From NCBI GenBank assembly GCA_018985235.1, contig JADGIG010000076.1:1-23806 (forward strand): a stretch of DNA of 23,806 nucleotides. The letters are read 5' to 3'. How positions within the stretch are numbered: the first letter of the stretch is position 1; each line of letters starts with the position of its first letter. This document shows, piece by piece, positions 9,682-18,639 of this stretch. The position numbers and the translations under genes were made by a program. Origin of the DNA: Sanchytrium tribonematis. Taxonomy: Eukaryota; Sanchytriomycota; Sanchytriomycetes; Sanchytriales; Sanchytriaceae. Under the pieces are notes generated by a model, which had not been told where the DNA came from, searched no databases, and saw only the letters and a program-made list of their open reading frames with translations.

Positions 9682-11030
9682 TTGTTAGTTCTTATTCATA
9701 AGCAGATAACACATCCGTGTTACATTGATGTTCTCCCAGTTTCTCTCAGACTCAAAAAGGATGCGAATTTGGATAGTTTGAGTCAAAAACCATATAATGA
9801 GCCATTTCCTGAAGAAAGGGATGCTATTATTGAGAAATATAAGAGTAGAGGGTTTATGTTTGAGCAATCTGGTTCATATTGCTCACCTGCCTCCATTATT
9901 AAACAGAATGGAAAATGCAGAATGGTAATAGACTACAGAAGAGTGAATCTCAACACTATTGCAGATGGATCACCCATTTCTAGAATAGATGAGTTGATTC
10001 AACGTGTATCTGGATATCTTTATTATACCATATTTGATTACGAAACTAGTTTTAATCAGATCCAAGTCACGCCAGAGACGTCAATAAGTACATCATTTGT
10101 CACAAGCAAGTCGCAGTATTACAGTGATGGGCTCGGCCAAGGATTGAAGCAATCCGGTGTTCTGTTTCAACACACGACATCCCAGGTGACATTTGAAATC
10201 GAGAATCTAGCTCAATATATTGACGATGTGATTATATATGGTAATGATCTACAGCAGCACTTGAAAGATGTCCAGAGATTTGTCGAGATATGTTCAGATA
10301 AGATTATTATTTTAAGATTGGAGAAATCGCAGATTTGTCAGAAGCAGGTTGATTTTTGTGGATACACTGTGAGTGGTGATGAATACAAAGCTAAGGAGTC
10401 ATACATTATCAAAATAGACTTAAATGGATCACCTACTAGCAAAAAGAAGGCAAATACTTTATTGGGGATGCTTGGATGGATTAGACACTTCATACCTATG
10501 TTTGAAGATGTGATAGCACCCATTAGACAGACAGTGACTTCACCTGGTAGATTTCAATGGTCAGATAAAGCTGAACGTGCTCTGCGCAGGAGTATCGAAT
10601 TGGCTCAAAATCACACAATTTCAAATATTGAGGATGGCATTCCTTGTGACCTCTTTGTAGATGCATCAAAGCACTCTGTTGGTGGGGCACTGTTCCAAGA
10701 TGGCAGATTAGTTGGATTATTCAGTAGAAAGCTCAATTTAAGCATGATTGGCTGGGATGCATTTGAGTTAAAATTGTTTGCAATCAAGATTAGACTGGAT
10801 AAATTTGGTAAATTTTTTGGTGGCAATGAAGTACTTATCAAATTAGACAATGAAGCAGCCATTTATCTATTAAACGGCCAAGGAAGGAAAAAATATCCAA
10901 AAATCTACAGATGGATTGAAAATATTCATATTCCGCAGTCCACATCAGTGGCAAGTAAACAGCATTGCGGACATACTCTCTAGATTAGATCACATGGAGA
11001 ATGCTGCTGGAGTAGATGATTACCAGAATT
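9682..11030 (+). pseudogene. pol: Reverse transcriptase-RNase H of gypsy B
   Basis: One long open frame (9682 to TAG 10981-10983). RT boxes are KPYNEPFPEERDAI, GSYCSPASIIKQNGKCRMV, IDYRRVNLNT, YTIFDYETSFNQIQV with the first Asp, and YIDDVIIYG (YIDD at 10216-10227). The usual 'mPFGLknAp' box is replaced by DGLGQGLKQSGVLFQ, a serious divergence in the primer-grip region. The thumb GMLGWIRHFIPMF precedes an RNase H with CDLFVDASKHSVGGALF (first Asp at 10660-10662), WDAFELKLFAI (Glu) and LIKLDNEAAIYLL (Asp). A frameshift near 10950 then restores NSIADILSRL, the hallmark end of gypsy RNase H. No internal stop occurs over about 420 codons, so it may be young, yet the changed FGL box suggests an inactive or divergent enzyme. 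Confidence 0.9.
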
Positions 11031-11040
11031 TGGGCATTAA

Positions 11041-11170
11041 CCAGCAGCAGCACCTGTAGTGGATCCTCTATGTGATTTAGCTAAATGCCATTGCAATTTG
11101 AATTTATCTGATAAATTGGTCAAATGTATCAGATGTGGATTGGGTACTCATTTGACAAGTATTGGATGGT
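11041..11170 (+). other. PHD-like zinc cluster between RNase H and integrase of gypsy B
   Basis: In the frame beginning PVVDPLCDLAKCHC, Cys codons lie at 11071-11073, 11086-11088 and 11092-11094. A CIRC pair lies at 11125-11136 and a His at 11149-11151. The spacing C-x-C, about ten residues, LVKCIRCGLGTH, is like the first half of a PHD finger (C..C, C..C, H). The Cys expected two residues after the His is Ser, and the last Cys pair is not seen. This lies upstream of, and separate from, the normal integrase HHCC finger. It may be a degenerate PHD finger or an unrelated zinc ribbon. Confidence 0.45.
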
Positions 11171-11182
11171 TATATACAGTAG

Positions 11183-12255
11183 ATGCATTTCAGTCCAGAG
11201 ACAGCTGATTCAAAACAGGAGCAGCTGCAACTTTTAGAAAAAGCACATTTATCTCATCCAGGAATACCCGGCATGAGAATCCTACTTAAGAACTATAAAT
11301 GGCACTGTAGGGACCAGGATTTAATCAGCAAAGTGACTCAGTGTCGGTATTGTAAACAAAAGATGCCACCCAAAATGAGTGATTTGCAATTTAGATTGCC
11401 AAAATACGTCAATCGCTGCTGTGGGATAGATTTAATGAGCATAAATGATGACCAATAGATTATATATACTTGGTATGTGTGAGAGAGTACGTGACAGGTG
11501 CCATCGCAATCTACCCAACAATGACAAAAGAGCCCAAGGAAGTACTAGCGGGTTTATTAAAGAATGTAGCTGCATATAGACCAATGGCAGTGTTGTGTGC
11601 TGATAATGGTAATGAATTTAAGGGGTTATTTGCTAGATATTGCAAACAAATGGGAATTGTGATTCAGACGACAACCAGCAAAATACACCATGAAAATGGG
11701 TAAGCAAGCAGTGGCCTTGGCAAAGACGAATATAAAAATGGCAAGATTGGAATATACAGATTTACCATTCGGAACAATTGTGGAATTGGCAAATACTTGG
11801 GTCAATGCAAATCCAAAGAGTAGCACGGGTATTTCCCCAATTTCACTAATGACATTGACATCTGACATGATTAAGAGTGGTCAAATTGAACAAAAAGAAT
11901 CAATGAAAATAAGGTGAAATCCCAAATTAAATTAAATTAAATAGAGGGTTTAGAAGTGTAAAATTACAAGAAGGGGATATGGTGTGGTATTATCCACCTG
12001 AGCAGAAGTTGAAATTAAAGCAAATTGCCCTGTTGGCTAGAATTGAGTCAAAATTGAGAGAAAAGCAGTATTACATCGCTATTAAAGACCAGGAAGTGCT
12101 TAAAGTGGCACACAAAGACAGTTTAGTGCTGATTGACACACCTACTGACGAATCGATTCAGTCTTTTCAGGGGGAATGTCTTGATGTGTTGATGGATGAA
12201 TCAATTCCATCAGAAGATGTGCAAAATGGTGTTACAGATGATCAGATGAGTATTC
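11183..12255 (+). pseudogene. Integrase of gypsy B
   Basis: The N-terminal zinc finger reads KAHLSHPGIPGMRIL followed by CRYCKQKMPP (about 11240-11370), the H-x3-H and C-x2-C of retroviral-type integrases. The catalytic core begins with CCGIDLMS (first Asp, about 11420-11435). After a shift near 11456 it continues as LVCVREYVTGAIAIYP, and then VLCADNGNEFKG (second Asp, about 11595-11625). The segment KIHHENG precedes another shift at about 11700, exactly where the catalytic Glu is expected, so I cannot say if it is kept. After LANTWVNANPKSSTGISP comes a low-complexity AAATT run. The C-terminal SH3-like part starts as KLQEGDMVWYYPPEQK (about 11960-12010). Coding ends near 12250 at the LINE junction. 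Its role would be to insert the element cDNA. Confidence 0.85.
11924..11941 (+). repeat. Short AAATT tandem repeat
   Basis: About three and a half AAATT units inside the linker before the integrase C-terminal domain of gypsy B. Flanking frames are broken here, so unit slippage may be one cause of the frameshift. Confidence 0.6.
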
Positions 12256-13083
12256 TTCTAATTTGGTTCTATTTAATTTATCAAAAGCTTTGGCAAGATC
12301 GCCAAACAATAAGTAGCACCTTGTTTTACAATTTTTGCAATAATATTTTTTTCTAATTGTTTTATGAATGGCATCAACTGCTTCTTCACATGATTGTTTG
12401 TAGCAGTACTGGTTGTTATATTTGAGCAAGTGCCTGGTGACTTCTAGTTTTATTAATTTTTCAAATAACTTTTTGATACAATTACTGAGGCTAATTGGTC
12501 GATGAGATAATATGTCCCCAACATTACCTGATTTGTAAATGGGGATGAGCAGATTGACGTGGAATGAGTCGGGGGGTGACTCCCAATTCCAGTATTTTAT
12601 TAAAATAATGTTGTAAAAGTGGAGATAATTGTTCAAGAAATTGTTTGAAAATGTCATATGAGAGATTGTCGAGACCAGGAGTGCGGTGACGATCTGTCGA
12701 TTTCATTATCTTAGCAATATCCTCAGGGGAATATTCAATTAATTGATACAGTTTTTGTTGGCTTCTTTGTTTCACATAATTCATGTCGATATGTCATGGA
12801 TTTTAAATCTGGAACATAATTTGTTGCTATGATGATTGATTTTATCTGGATTCAGTTGATTGGTTTTATTTTTGAATCTGTGCATCTTAGATGCTAGGAT
12901 TTTAACTTGTTGTATACGGGGTAATTTAGACAGGCTCAAATAATACTTTTTAAAATTCACGCAATCAGGCTCATTTAATGATTCTTCTTCTAATTCTGTT
13001 GAGATAATATTCGTTAGTTCGGAATATTCCCTGGATCTTTTGACTGTAATTCTATTCAATGCCACTGAAATGGCACTATTCAT
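12240..13083 (-). pseudogene. LINE reverse transcriptase, N-terminal half
   Basis: The pre-RT linker (12781-13083) is helical, with FKKYYLSLSKLPRIQQVKIL. The RT opens in another frame with RTPGLDNLSYDIFKQFL (about 12640-12690), the 'kapG.D.i' box. After a shift near 12590 it continues as VNLLIPIYKSGNVGDI, then HRPISLSNCIKKLFEKLI (about 12450-12510), and GDLAKAFDKLNR (about 12265-12305), which carries the first catalytic Asp position. Coding stops just after this at the gypsy B junction, so the YADD box and thumb are missing. At least three frameshifts lie in this part, in contrast to the indel-free ORF1 region upstream. Confidence 0.85.
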
Positions 13084-13100
13084 GGTCTTGTTGAATTTAT

Positions 13101-13909
13101 TTAATGTGCACTTTTGTTTCTTGAAGGTATATCATTTCGATTCAAATCCATCATTTGATTACGAATTTCATTTAAATTAACATGTTTTTCGGCAAATTGG
13201 AATGCATTTTCTACCTTCTCTTGTAGGTCCTCGTTATAAATATCCTTGGGAATGTGCCATTTCATTCTTTTATTTAATTTGACGACTTGACTTTGAGTTT
13301 TGATTGAATTTATAATGGCAAAATGGTCTGATATTAATGGACTAATCATTGAAGGTCCTACTTGATTTATGAAATCATTGTGTGCAAATGATCCATCAAG
13401 ACATGATGGAGTACCTACACCAATTCTAGTTATGGGGTCAACGTTTTGGAAATCTACTGCGAGTGTGGAAAATTCACCATACATATTTTTTTAGGATTAG
13501 TGGGGTTCATGTTCCAATCTCCCATCATTAAAAGACGATTATGTGTTGTTTTTCTTATTATGTTCTTGATTTTGTCAATAAAATCATTATATTTTTCAAC
13601 AGGTGGCCTATAAATAAGCAAAATTATTATATCCAGAAATGATATCAAAATTGAATAGGCACCTTTGTGTAAAAGTATTGGTTGTATATCTTTAAGAGTT
13701 GGGTGTACAAATAGTGCCATCCCGTATTGATTATTGATTGAATTTGATACAATTTTTATAAGAGGATCTAGTGATTTGATTCCAAGGATTTAGCCTCAGA
13801 AAAAACCACAAATAGCTACGTCTAATTGTATCATCATGTTTTTGATGCTTTGTACTTAATTGTGAGTTAAGCCATTTATATTGGCAAATGAAACATTGAA
13901 ATGATTCAT
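13101..13909 (-). pseudogene. LINE APE-type endonuclease
   Basis: From Met 13909 the frame reads FNVSFANINGL, the first strand and Asn of APE endonucleases. TAA at 13856-13858 is followed by QSIKNMMIQLDVAICGF. After a frameshift near 13800, SEAKSLES may hold the catalytic Glu. Then come YGMALFVHPTL, IIILLIYRPPVEKYND (the 'iYrPP' strand, about 13600-13650) and LLMMGDWNMNP (about 13505-13535) with the GDWN metal and catalytic residues intact. Another shift near 13480 leads to the tail with SPLISDHFAIINSIK (about 13315-13350), containing the terminal Asp-His pair. The domain nicks target DNA to start target-primed reverse transcription. Here it is broken by at least one stop and two shifts. Confidence 0.85.
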
Positions 13910-14870
13910 ACTTGGTTTTGGCGGCAATGGTTCTGTTTCTTGTGATGGTGCCAATCGAGATCTGGTGCGAGCACCTCCTCTCATATTACCTGATAGATTG
14001 AGAACCTGAAGGTCTTTGGGCTGATAGGTTGGGGCTAAATTTCTCCCGGTTTGTGCCAGGTTTCTGAACTTGGTGAAGTAATATCCTGGTAATATGGAGT
14101 CAAGATTGGATCCAGGTGTGAAATAGAAATATTTTCGTTTGCCGCCTAGTTCTCTGACCTCCAATAGGTTTGTTTTTGTATTTTTATTGTAGAAGTACTC
14201 TTTATTTTGGTTCAGATAGTAATTAAATTCATTTTCTAATTCTATGTAGTTGGTTTTATGTTGGAACCTAGACTTTAATAAACAAATTCTGATGTATTTG
14301 AGAATACCACGTTCATCCTTTAAATATTGCTGGATATTATAGCTACAAGATTGTTTGAATTTATTATGAATAGTGATTTTCATGTGGTATCGGTAAATAG
14401 ATCTTAATCTGTTGGATTCTCAAGTGATTATCTGTTGTAGTGAATGTGTTTCCAGAAATTGATGTAATACTTGGTATCTATCTAATAATGAGATGGTAAA
14501 TCCAAGTAATTCACTCAATTTATTAAATTCTTTTTTAAAATATTTAAATGTATCATTCTTTTTATCCTCCGGTACTTTGAATATGATTTCAAAAAGATTT
14601 AATGGTTTAAAATATGAGATGTTCTTGATCTGAGTCAAATCCATCTTAAAATAAGTTTTAATATTGTATTTAAAATCTTTTGTCGTGTAATTTTTGTGAA
14701 ATCCTTTGACGTATAAGATATAGTGTTTGCGGGTTATTTTAGGTTGATAAAATATTGGATAATTTTCTATATTTTCAGGTGGATCGTCTATGGCGTAGTA
14801 TTTTGCCACTGCCAATTGCCGGTTGCAGTCTTCTGCAAAGCGTACTTTTTTGGGTGGCTTGATTTGGTTA
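13910..14870 (-). pseudogene. LINE ORF1 module 2 (RRM-like domain plus ERGI domain)
   Basis: From about 14870, KKVRFAEDCNRQLAVAK leads into a domain with HYILYVKGFHKNYTTKDF and LNLFEIIFKVPEDKK. The two strand-like segments and spacing suggest an RRM-type fold with RNP2- and RNP1-like strands. TGA at 14420-14422 interrupts it. The same frame then gives a second domain with YLKDERGILKYIRICLLKS (about 14270-14325). A Pro/Arg-rich tail with GGARTRSRLAPSQ runs straight into the endonuclease start. Both domains match module 1 in order and in short motifs (ILYV.G against FLYVFG, EIIFK in both, DERGI against EERGI). ORF1 proteins of LINEs bind element RNA, which fits an RRM-like fold, but the fold is my inference. 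Confidence 0.65.
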
Positions 14871-15709
14871 ATTTTAGTATGATGTATGATAATGCTTATG
14901 AATAGTGCTGCGGGTTTCTTTGGATTTGGGATAAGATTGTTGTATTTTTGATGATAAAGATTGAATGATTCTTGGATATAATAGTTTGCATCGTTTGATT
15001 TAGTAAATGATTTTTTGATACGATTCTAATTGATTGCATGTGACGATCCGTGTAACATTTTGGAATTTGTGAGAGAAATTGAAATCTCTTTGATTTTCTT
15101 TTTGTTTGATTCTGATAATTTGATATTAATATTTTTAGAGCCACCAGGCATTCTACCAGTGACCCAAATAACATCTAGGCAGTTCGGGATGTATTTGGGT
15201 GTCAAAAAAACACCATGGCTGAGTTTGTGGGGAAATTTGAAATATTTGGCTGGAATGATTTTTTAAATTGGCACTTAGGCATTGTGTTTAAAATAATATC
15301 TATTGTTAAGTATCCTAAGTTCTAGTGTGTATTCTCGATTTGTTAATGGATCATGAGGAGGTTGTTTACATTCAATCTGGTTCTGAATTTACATTAATTC
15401 TATTTCAAGACGATCAGGTGGTTTTGTTTTACGGCCAGTTGGGTCTTTGAACCCATGACCGACTTTTGTGATTGATAAATCATTAAGAGTAGCAGTACTA
15501 TTGGGTACTGCTGATGAATGCATCTCAACCGTGATTCGTGATTCTGATTGGTCATTTTTGATTGCGTCAGTATTTGATTCTGGTTTAACTGTTGGTGCTG
15601 GTGATAAATCTAAAAAGTCGTATGAATCCGTCATCATGGACAATGAGGAGATGAATGATTCAACACTGTCATAATCGAGTTTGTCTTCTTGGTGACTTTG
15701 ATTTGAAGA
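14871..15709 (-). pseudogene. Linker between ORF1 modules (or N-terminus of module 2 protein)
   Basis: A hydrophilic frame, constant with module 2. It starts with an acidic Ser/Asp-rich part (QEDKLDYDSVESFIS, then DSYDFLDLSPAPTV), then GRKTKPPDRLEIELM. TAA at 15389-15391, two TAAs near 15260-15275 and a TAG near 15020 interrupt it. Between them the sequence remains protein-like: KIIPAKYFKFPHKLSHG, VIWVTGRMPGGSKNI, YYIQESFNLYHQKYNN. No domain recognised. The joint with module 1, at about 15700-15710, is a frame change. Confidence 0.5.
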
Positions 15710-16572
15710 TTAATCTTGGTCTTTTTCTTGTTGATTTGACTCAAAATAGACTGTATAAATGTATTGAATTGGGTGAGCATATCATTATTATTCATCTCAT
15801 GGTCAATCTTGGATAAAGTGATCTTGCGAATGAAAACTCGAATTCCTCTTTCTTCTGTTAAGTATTTATCAAAAGAATACTCAGGGGACGTTACTAGTTC
15901 TTTTCTCAAATATTTATGCATTTGAGAATAATCAAGCCGTTTGATTTCCATTTTAATTAATTTGTCTGAATCGGCTCTGGTATTCATTTTCTTCCCATAG
16001 CTATATCTTTGGGCACAGTATATTGCCAATTTAGAGTCAATCTGCTTTAATTTAGCAAATCCATTATTAAATGTCTGATAATACGATTTCATTTGTTTGG
16101 GAGGGGCTTTGAAAATAATTTCATGTGCTTTTATAATTTTGTTAAATGTAAAGCAGGAAATGAAGTTTTTGATGTGATTGGGATTAAATTTCTCTGACGA
16201 GAAGTCAAAATACTTTTCTAAGCATTGAAAGAGATCTGCGTAAGAGAAATCAAGGGGTAATCCAAAGACGTACAAAAAATTAAAATGACGAATATTGGAC
16301 GTGTCATTTGTGCTTTTCAGTAGCTTTTGCACAAAAGTGGGTGTAGGAGGATGCTCAGTGAGCTCATGCTTTTTGCAATTTTTTTGTTCTTCTTTTTTAA
16401 TTTCTTTTTGTGGTTTTTGTGAAGATTCTAGTTTTGCTTCAATAGCAGCTTCTTCTAATAGGTCTTCCTGGATGTGGACAGTCTTAGAGGCGGGTGATTT
16501 GGGTTTCTTGATTGAGGATTTTGATTTTGAGAGAGCGTTAACCGGAGCAGATTTTGAAATTGTCTTCTCCAT
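15634..16572 (-). pseudogene. LINE ORF1 module 1 (RRM-like domain plus ERGI domain)
   Basis: Met at 16572 (MEKTISKS) is the likely start, because the DNA to its right codes for the Crypton-like protein on the other strand; the open frame itself extends to 16674. A Lys/Ser/Glu-rich N-terminus includes KTVHIQEDLLEEAAIEAK. The RRM-like domain has FNFLYVFGLPLDFSYADLF and AHEIIFKAPPKQMK (about 16090-16290). The second domain has FDKYLTEERGIRVFIRKI (about 15830-15885). No stop occurs until TGA 15634-15636, but coding shifts to the linker frame near 15700. It is the better preserved of the two modules. No known protein family is recognised with certainty. Confidence 0.65.
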
Positions 16573-17396
16573 GTTTCGTGGGTGGATGGACAATAGGTGG
16601 TTCTCAGGATGTTTATACGCATTAACAGGAGGCGGGTGATCGGTATGTTGGTAGGTTTCTTTCCGGTTTGCCAAATCACAATGAGGAGTTTGCGATGTTG
16701 TCCCCTGAATTTGATGAAGAAATGGACACTGATAAAATTAGAAGCGCCATCCTTCACAATATCACATGGCACAGTTTTTATTGGCTTCCATGGTTTATCA
16801 TAGTGGATATATATTTGCAAATTTTCATTCAAATCATTTATTGTTCAAAAATCTTTTATTTAAAGATCCAGAAATGATGAAGCATCTTAAATCCCATATC
16901 AATGTTCAAAATTTTACTTCTCGCAAATTAAATGCAACTGGTATTCCTCCTTTTACAAATGTACTTTATCAATTAGCAGGATTGACAGCAGCTGTTAATA
17001 ATATTGGGGAAAGTATTGGTGATGTTGCACAACAGACTGTAAATGGTGTGATTGAGGAATTTAAGCAGAGATCTGTTCAAATGAATGTTGTGACGTATGA
17101 TGGTTTAAATAGTAGATTGGAAGATGTAGTGGATGTAGCCATTAGAAATGCATTAGATAATAGTGTATTTACTCCAAATGCTCCACCTATTGAAACAGAA
17201 CAACCGGAAACTACACAGGATTCGAATGGGCATATTATTTATTCACACAATAATCGACTCAATTTGTTGCCTGCAAACTACAAAATCCCATCAACTACTG
17301 TGCCAAAGGTATTACACTTGTATTTTCCTAAATGACAAGCAGAAGAACAACGCAGATGACTTGGAGAACTGCAAATTCGTTGATGTAAAATGTTAG
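16566..17396 (+). pseudogene. Crypton-like tyrosine recombinase, C-terminal half (copy 1)
   Basis: The plus strand starts within the catalytic domain: GGWTIGGSQDVYTH (about 16581-16622), where the Tyr before Thr-His is in the nucleophile position. After TAA 16623-16625 comes QEAGDRYVGRFLSGL (about 16626-16670) and EEFAMLSPEFDEE. A frameshift near 16770 leads to LLASMVYHSGYIFANFHSNH, then ATGIPPFTNVLYQL and a helical tail with VTYDGLNSRLEDVV. The end, LLPANYKIPSTTVPKVLHLYF (about 17260-17328), continues after a shift as NDKQKNNADDLENCKFVDV, like the GCR1-type DNA-binding tail of Crypton proteins. The upstream HxxR box and core-binding domain are absent, cut by the LINE at about 16572. The order matches copy 2 on the minus strand at 19624-20820. 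Confidence 0.65.
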
Positions 17397-17443
17397 TAAA
17401 TGATTATTTTAAGAGTACTTGACATTTAGAGATCTTAAATGCG

Positions 17444-17574
17444 TTGGGATAATCCGTCCCAAAATCTGGAATTAATTTTGAATAATGAAACTACAGGGAG
17501 AAAGCAGTCATTTACAGTCATTTTTGATTAAAAATAAATTAATTAATAACAGAATTTGGGATGATTGGTCCCAA
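17444..17574. repeat. Inverted repeat pair 1, downstream of Crypton copy 1
   Basis: The 25 bases at 17444-17468 and those at 17550-17574 are inverted copies of each other, matching at 19 of 25 positions. Each contains its own short palindrome, GGGA near one end and TCCC near the other. They lie about 50 and 155 bases past the end of the recombinase coding sequence. They are possible recombinase-binding or terminal sites. Confidence 0.65.
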
Positions 17575-17670
17575 TCTCATTAATCGATTGGCCATTATGT
17601 CCTAGAAATCTAATATAAATATATTATCATTTTATTCGCCATTTAAAGGTTGACAAGTATAATTTTAGAT

Positions 17671-17832
17671 CGTAGGACATTTTGTCCGACAAACTCCCGA
17701 GTAACTTTTTATTATCCTAATATTACACAAATGTTTGACTAAAAAACCATTAAAACTACACAAAGAATAATTGAATTTGTCGGACATTTTGTCCTACGAT
17801 TTTTGTGTAACTGGTGACTTTGTCCGACAAAA
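17671..17832. repeat. Inverted repeat pair 2 with third partial copy
   Basis: Bases 17671-17693 and 17776-17798 are 23-base inverted copies differing only in the three central bases. Each holds the palindrome GGACATTTTGTCC. A third partial copy in direct orientation to the first, TTTGTCCGACAAAA, lies at 17819-17832. A weaker version, GGCCATTATGTCCTAG, is near 17590-17606. The spacing of the main pair is 82 bases. No coding frame is seen in 17397-17984. Confidence 0.75.
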
Positions 17833-17984
17833 GACAGACACTTAAGATAACATAAATAGAAGCAGATCCCCAGCAGAGAACGAAAACAAATTATGAATAA
17901 ACACGTTATTGAATCTGGGTGATGATGATAACAGGTGCATGCTGAAACATTGCAAGAGTTATCGAAATAGTTTGAATTTTTACT

Positions 17985-18500
17985 ATTTTGAATTCATACT
18001 AATTGAATGTAGTTTTTGGCCATTAAAAGATTTGTCCCTTCATAGTAGGGATTTTCTCGTTGTTTTTTCTAAAACCTGTTTTGGAATTTTTGATTTAAAG
18101 TTGTTTGAAGCTTCTGAATCCAAATTGATAGCTAGTTCATAAGCTTCACAAAAATTTTGAACATCGCCCTTGATATGTTTATAATCCAATACAGATAACC
18201 AAATTTTTTAAGTCGCCAGTGTCAAATTGCATTTGTGAAAAAATTTCAATACGTTAAAATTTATAATTTAATATATTGTTTGAATCAAATAGACATTCTT
18301 TCTTGCTAATGCCGTGGTTTATGCTACAAGATGATTTTGACTATTGTTGACAATTATAGTGCGCATTCTTATGACACCTTCATTTAAATCTAGTTTAAAC
18401 CGTATTAAAAGTGCATTTCTTCCACCCAATTTAACATCGCAAAATACAAATCCTTGATGCCGGATTATTTTACTCTTTGAAGTGTAGATATATTAAAATG
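17985..18500 (-). pseudogene. Unidentified decayed coding region
   Basis: The minus strand is protein-like but in pieces: SKIIRHQGFVFCDVKLGG, then NALLIRFKLDLNEGVIRM, TIIVNNSQNHLVA and a TAA (about 18314). After a shift come ECLFDSNNILNYKF, FSQMQFDTGDLKNLVICIGL, and after another shift DYKHIKGDVQNFCEAYELAI and IPKQVLEKTTRKSLL (to about 18045). Three frames are needed, and TAA, TAA and TGA interrupt. I do not recognise the protein. It lies between two Crypton-like copies and a plus-strand LINE endonuclease, so a transposon origin is likely but unproven. Confidence 0.4.
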
Positions 18501-18639
18501 TATATCAATAGTTAAATGAAAGCATTAGATATATTAACAAGAGAGGTCAACTTTATTCAAACAAATTTTAGATCAGCCATATGAAATCAATTATAATATT
18601 CCAAAATCGTTAGATGAAGAGTCGAACTACCCGTACACA

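Larger units (their letters stand above)
9661..12255 (+). mobile_element. Ty3/gypsy retrotransposon B, RT to integrase
   Basis: This is a second gypsy-type pol in the same orientation. It starts at the N-terminus of its own RT and runs through RNase H, a zinc-cluster insert and integrase to just past the integrase C-terminal domain, where a minus-strand LINE RT takes over near 12240-12255. Its RT differs strongly from that of A, so this is not a tandem copy. Frameshifts occur near 10950, 11060, 11180, 11456, 11700 and 11920. Gag, protease and both LTRs are absent. A and B meet inside coding sequence, so a deletion or recombination joined two elements. Confidence 0.85.
12240..16572 (-). mobile_element. 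Long LINE with two ORF1 modules, endonuclease and reverse transcriptase
   Basis: On the minus strand from 16572 down lie ORF1 module 1, a linker, ORF1 module 2, APE endonuclease and the N-terminal half of RT. From about 15700 to 13856 a single frame persists through six stops with no indel, running from the linker into the start of the endonuclease, so ORF1 and ORF2 may be one polyprotein. The 3' end is lost at 12240-12255, where gypsy B ends inside the RT palm. The 5' end abuts a Crypton-like fragment at about 16566-16575. It could alternatively be two related LINE copies joined near 15650. Confidence 0.7.

Noticed and set aside
7018-12255. LTR pairs for the gypsy elements
   Set aside because: I looked for matching TG...CA-bounded repeats around both elements and at the element joints and could not find any by eye. 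A self-alignment would settle it.
14723-15266. Plus-strand open frames at 14723-14905 and 15030-15266
   Set aside because: They are antisense to the LINE ORF1 frame, have no family signal and unnatural composition.
16295-16639. Plus-strand open frame of 114 codons at 16295-16639
   Set aside because: Ser/Cys/Phe-rich shadow of the Lys/Glu-rich N-terminus of LINE ORF1 module 1.
17909-18142. Plus-strand 77-residue frame
   Set aside because: The minus strand gives the more coherent protein-like sequence here, continuing over 500 bases.
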